Source of the DNA: an uncultured Lachnospiraceae bacterium
Lineage (GTDB): Bacteria > Bacillota_A > Clostridia > Lachnospirales > Lachnospiraceae
Reading direction: 5' to 3'
Length of the DNA: 5,981 nucleotides
Assembly: GCA_946613735.1 (NCBI GenBank)
Contig: CAMOFS010000114.1
Location: 1-5,981 of the forward strand
A program made the position numbers and the translations under genes. Below are positions 4,370 through 5,981 of this stretch, piece after piece (the first letter of the stretch is position 1; each line of letters opens with the position of its first letter). The notes beneath the pieces were generated by a model, which saw nothing but the letters and a program-made list of their open reading frames with translations, was not told the origin of the DNA and ran no database searches.

Positions 4370-5650
4370 ATGGCAGGATACAGATTTGAAACATTACAGC
4401 TACACGTAGGACAGGAGCAGCCCGACCCGGCGACGGATGCGAGAGCGGTTCCCATTTATCAGACCACTTCATATGTATTCAGGAATTCACAGCATGCAGC
4501 GGACAGATTCGGCCTGGCAGATCCCGGTAATATCTACGGCAGGCTTACCAATTCCACTCAGGGAGTGCTGGAGGAGAGACTGGCAGCATTAGAGGGCGGC
4601 AGCGCAGCACTTGCACTGGCATCCGGAGCAGCAGCTATCACCTATACTATCCAGGCCCTTGCAGCTAACGGTGGTCATATCGTAGCACAAAAGACCATAT
4701 ACGGAGGCACCTATAATCTTTTGGAGCACACCCTTCCACAGTACGGCATCAACACCACCTTCGTGGATGCACACAACCTGTCAGAGGTGGAGGCGGCCAT
4801 ACAGGATGACACCAGAGCCATCTACCTTGAGACCCTTGGCAATCCCAACAGTGACATCCCCGATATCGAGGCTATAGCTGAGATCGCACATAGGCATGGA
4901 CTGCCTCTGGTGATCGACAACACCTTTGGTACACCTTATCTTATCAGACCCATAGAGCACGGAGCTGACATCGTGGTCCATTCAGCTACTAAGTTTATAG
5001 GTGGACATGGCACCACACTTGGTGGTATCATAGTCGAGTCGGGCAAGTTCAACTGGAAGGCCAGCGGCAAGTATCCCAACATCGCTGATGCCAACCCCAG
5101 TTACCACGGAGTATCCTTCTATGATGTGGTAGGTCCCGCAGCCTTTGTTACATATATCCGCGCCATCCTTCTTCGTGATACCGGCGCCACTCTTTCACCC
5201 TTCAATGCGTTTTTACTGCTCCAGGGAGTTGAGACACTGTCACTTAGGCTTGAGAGACATATAGAGAATACCAAAAAGGTGGTAGAGTTTTTAAACAATC
5301 ATCCTAAGGTTTCCAAGGTAAACCATCCCTCATTGCCGGAGCATCCGGATCATGAGGTATACAACAAGTACTTCCCCAATGGAGGAGGTTCAATCTTTAC
5401 CTTTGAGATAAAGGGAGGCCAAAAGGAAGCCTGGAGCTTTATTGACAATCTGGAGATATTCTCACTTTTAGCGAATGTTGCAGATGTTAAGAGCCTGGTG
5501 ATCCATCCCGCTACCACTACTCATTCACAGCTTTCTGAGGAGGAGCTTTTGGATCAGGGCATTACACAGGCCACCATAAGGCTTTCCATAGGAACGGAGC
5601 ACATCGACGATATCATTGCAGACCTGGAAAAGGGCTTTGCAGCTATATAA
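4370..5650 (+). CDS. metY: MetY: O-acetylhomoserine sulfhydrylase (aminocarboxypropyltransferase)
   Basis: A 426-residue PLP enzyme of the Cys/Met metabolism family, expected to make homocysteine from O-acetyl-L-homoserine and sulfide in the cytoplasm (direct sulfhydrylation). The N terminus [33 protein letters not shown] is the usual MetY form. PLP-site residues are visible: YGRLTNST (Y56, R58), ASGAAAI (84-90), YGGTYNL (111-117), D183 in [11 protein letters not shown], and the Schiff-base lysine K208 in [14 protein letters not shown]. The C-terminal part has [16 protein letters not shown] and [12 protein letters not shown], with the substrate carboxylate-binding arginine region. Length is normal for MetY and longer than cystathionine gamma-synthase. 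AAGGAGGA lies 7 bases upstream of the ATG. cysK follows after 11 bases, so the two are co-transcribed. Gamma-lyase activity on related substrates is the main alternative. Confidence 0.93.
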   Translation: MAGYRFETLQLHVGQEQPDPATDARAVPIYQTTSYVFRNSQHAADRFGLADPGNIYGRLTNSTQGVLEERLAALEGGSAALALASGAAAITYTIQALAANGGHIVAQKTIYGGTYNLLEHTLPQYGINTTFVDAHNLSEVEAAIQDDTRAIYLETLGNPNSDIPDIEAIAEIAHRHGLPLVIDNTFGTPYLIRPIEHGADIVVHSATKFIGGHGTTLGGIIVESGKFNWKASGKYPNIADANPSYHGVSFYDVVGPAAFVTYIRAILLRDTGATLSPFNAFLLLQGVETLSLRLERHIENTKKVVEFLNNHPKVSKVNHPSLPEHPDHEVYNKYFPNGGGSIFTFEIKGGQKEAWSFIDNLEIFSLLANVADVKSLVIHPATTTHSQLSEEELLDQGITQATIRLSIGTEHIDDIIADLEKGFAAI

Positions 5651-5661
5651 GGAGGTAAATT

Positions 5662-5981
5662 ATGTCGAATATTTATAAGGGTACGTTGGGACTCATAGGT
5701 AATACCCCTCTTGTAGAGGTGGTCAATATTGAAAAGGAGCTGGATCTCAAGGCTACTGTATTAGTCAAGCTGGAATACTTTAATCCGGCGGGCAGCGTTA
5801 AGGACAGGATCGCCAAGGCAATGATAGAGGATGCTGAAGAAAAGGGTCTTTTGAAGGAGGGTTCCGTGATCATCGAGCCCACCAGCGGCAACACCGGTAT
5901 CGGTCTGGCATCCATCGCAGCCTCAAAGGGTTATCGGATCATCCTTACCATGCCCGAGACCATGAGCGTGGAGCGCAGGAA
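5662..5981 (+). CDS. cysK: CysK: cysteine synthase (O-acetylserine sulfhydrylase), 5' part
   Basis: The first 106 codons of a PLP-dependent beta-family enzyme that makes L-cysteine from O-acetyl-L-serine and sulfide; it is cut by the window end. The start [20 protein letters not shown] is typical. The PLP lysine is K47 in [10 protein letters not shown], and the cofactor/substrate loop [12 protein letters not shown] covers 72-83. [10 protein letters not shown] (97-106) is the conserved stretch following it and favours CysK over cystathionine beta-synthase, though the latter cannot be fully excluded without the C terminus. The ribosome binding site AAGGAGGT overlaps the metY stop codon, a sign of tight operon coupling. 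In Bacillus, CysK also binds the Rrf2 protein CymR as a cysteine sensor, which makes its place in this divergent cluster notable. Confidence 0.93.
   Translation, partial: MSNIYKGTLGLIGNTPLVEVVNIEKELDLKATVLVKLEYFNPAGSVKDRIAKAMIEDAEEKGLLKEGSVIIEPTSGNTGIGLASIAASKGYRIILTMPETMSVERR

Overview
The window looks like a chromosomal segment from an anaerobic, low-to-moderate GC Bacillota, most likely Clostridia and plausibly Lachnospiraceae. This rests on gene content (the NfnAB pair, an Rrf2 regulator, a metY-cysK operon, a CobW/YcgQ-type pair), strong AAGGAGG-type ribosome binding sites, near-consensus sigma-A promoters and mixed codon use that includes ATA and AGG. The genus cannot be fixed from the sequence alone.

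Layout. Positions 1-133 are the 3' end of a CobW-family metallochaperone-like GTPase. After a 76 bp gap built mostly of two inverted copies of a dispersed repeat (core GAGCGAAGCGAAG) comes a 319-residue protein that joins a divergent CobW-like P-loop domain to a C-terminal domain resembling YcgQ/TIGR03943. Next is the nfnA-nfnB pair, the two subunits expected for an electron-bifurcating NADH-dependent ferredoxin:NADP+ oxidoreductase. nfnB is often mislabelled as the small subunit of glutamate synthase. The two nfn genes are separated by 104 bp filled with another copy of the repeat, preceded by three tandem copies of its first half with T-tracts. A nested inverted repeat (3609-3695) acts as terminator between nfnB and the convergent rrf2-type gene.

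The right half is a sulfur module. An Rrf2-family regulator with three cysteines (minus strand) is divergent from metY (O-acetylhomoserine sulfhydrylase) and cysK (cysteine synthase, cut by the window end), which are spaced as an operon. The 239 bp between them contains two good promoters facing opposite ways. Related TAGGT/ACCTA elements overlap both, which suggests that the Rrf2 protein represses metY-cysK and itself. The rrf2 transcript should have a leader of about 120 nt with stable alternative structures.

How it fits together: NfnAB supplies or balances NADPH and reduced ferredoxin, MetY and CysK fix sulfide into homocysteine and cysteine, and the Rrf2 protein probably couples this to cysteine or Fe-S status. 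The CobW pair probably serves metal (zinc-type) homeostasis and is not obviously linked to the rest. I see no mobile element, CRISPR array, tRNA or rRNA. The most interesting signals are the dispersed repeat, whose copies here differ by a compensatory base-pair change in a self-hairpin, the CobW-YcgQ fusion, and the divergent rrf2/metY control region.
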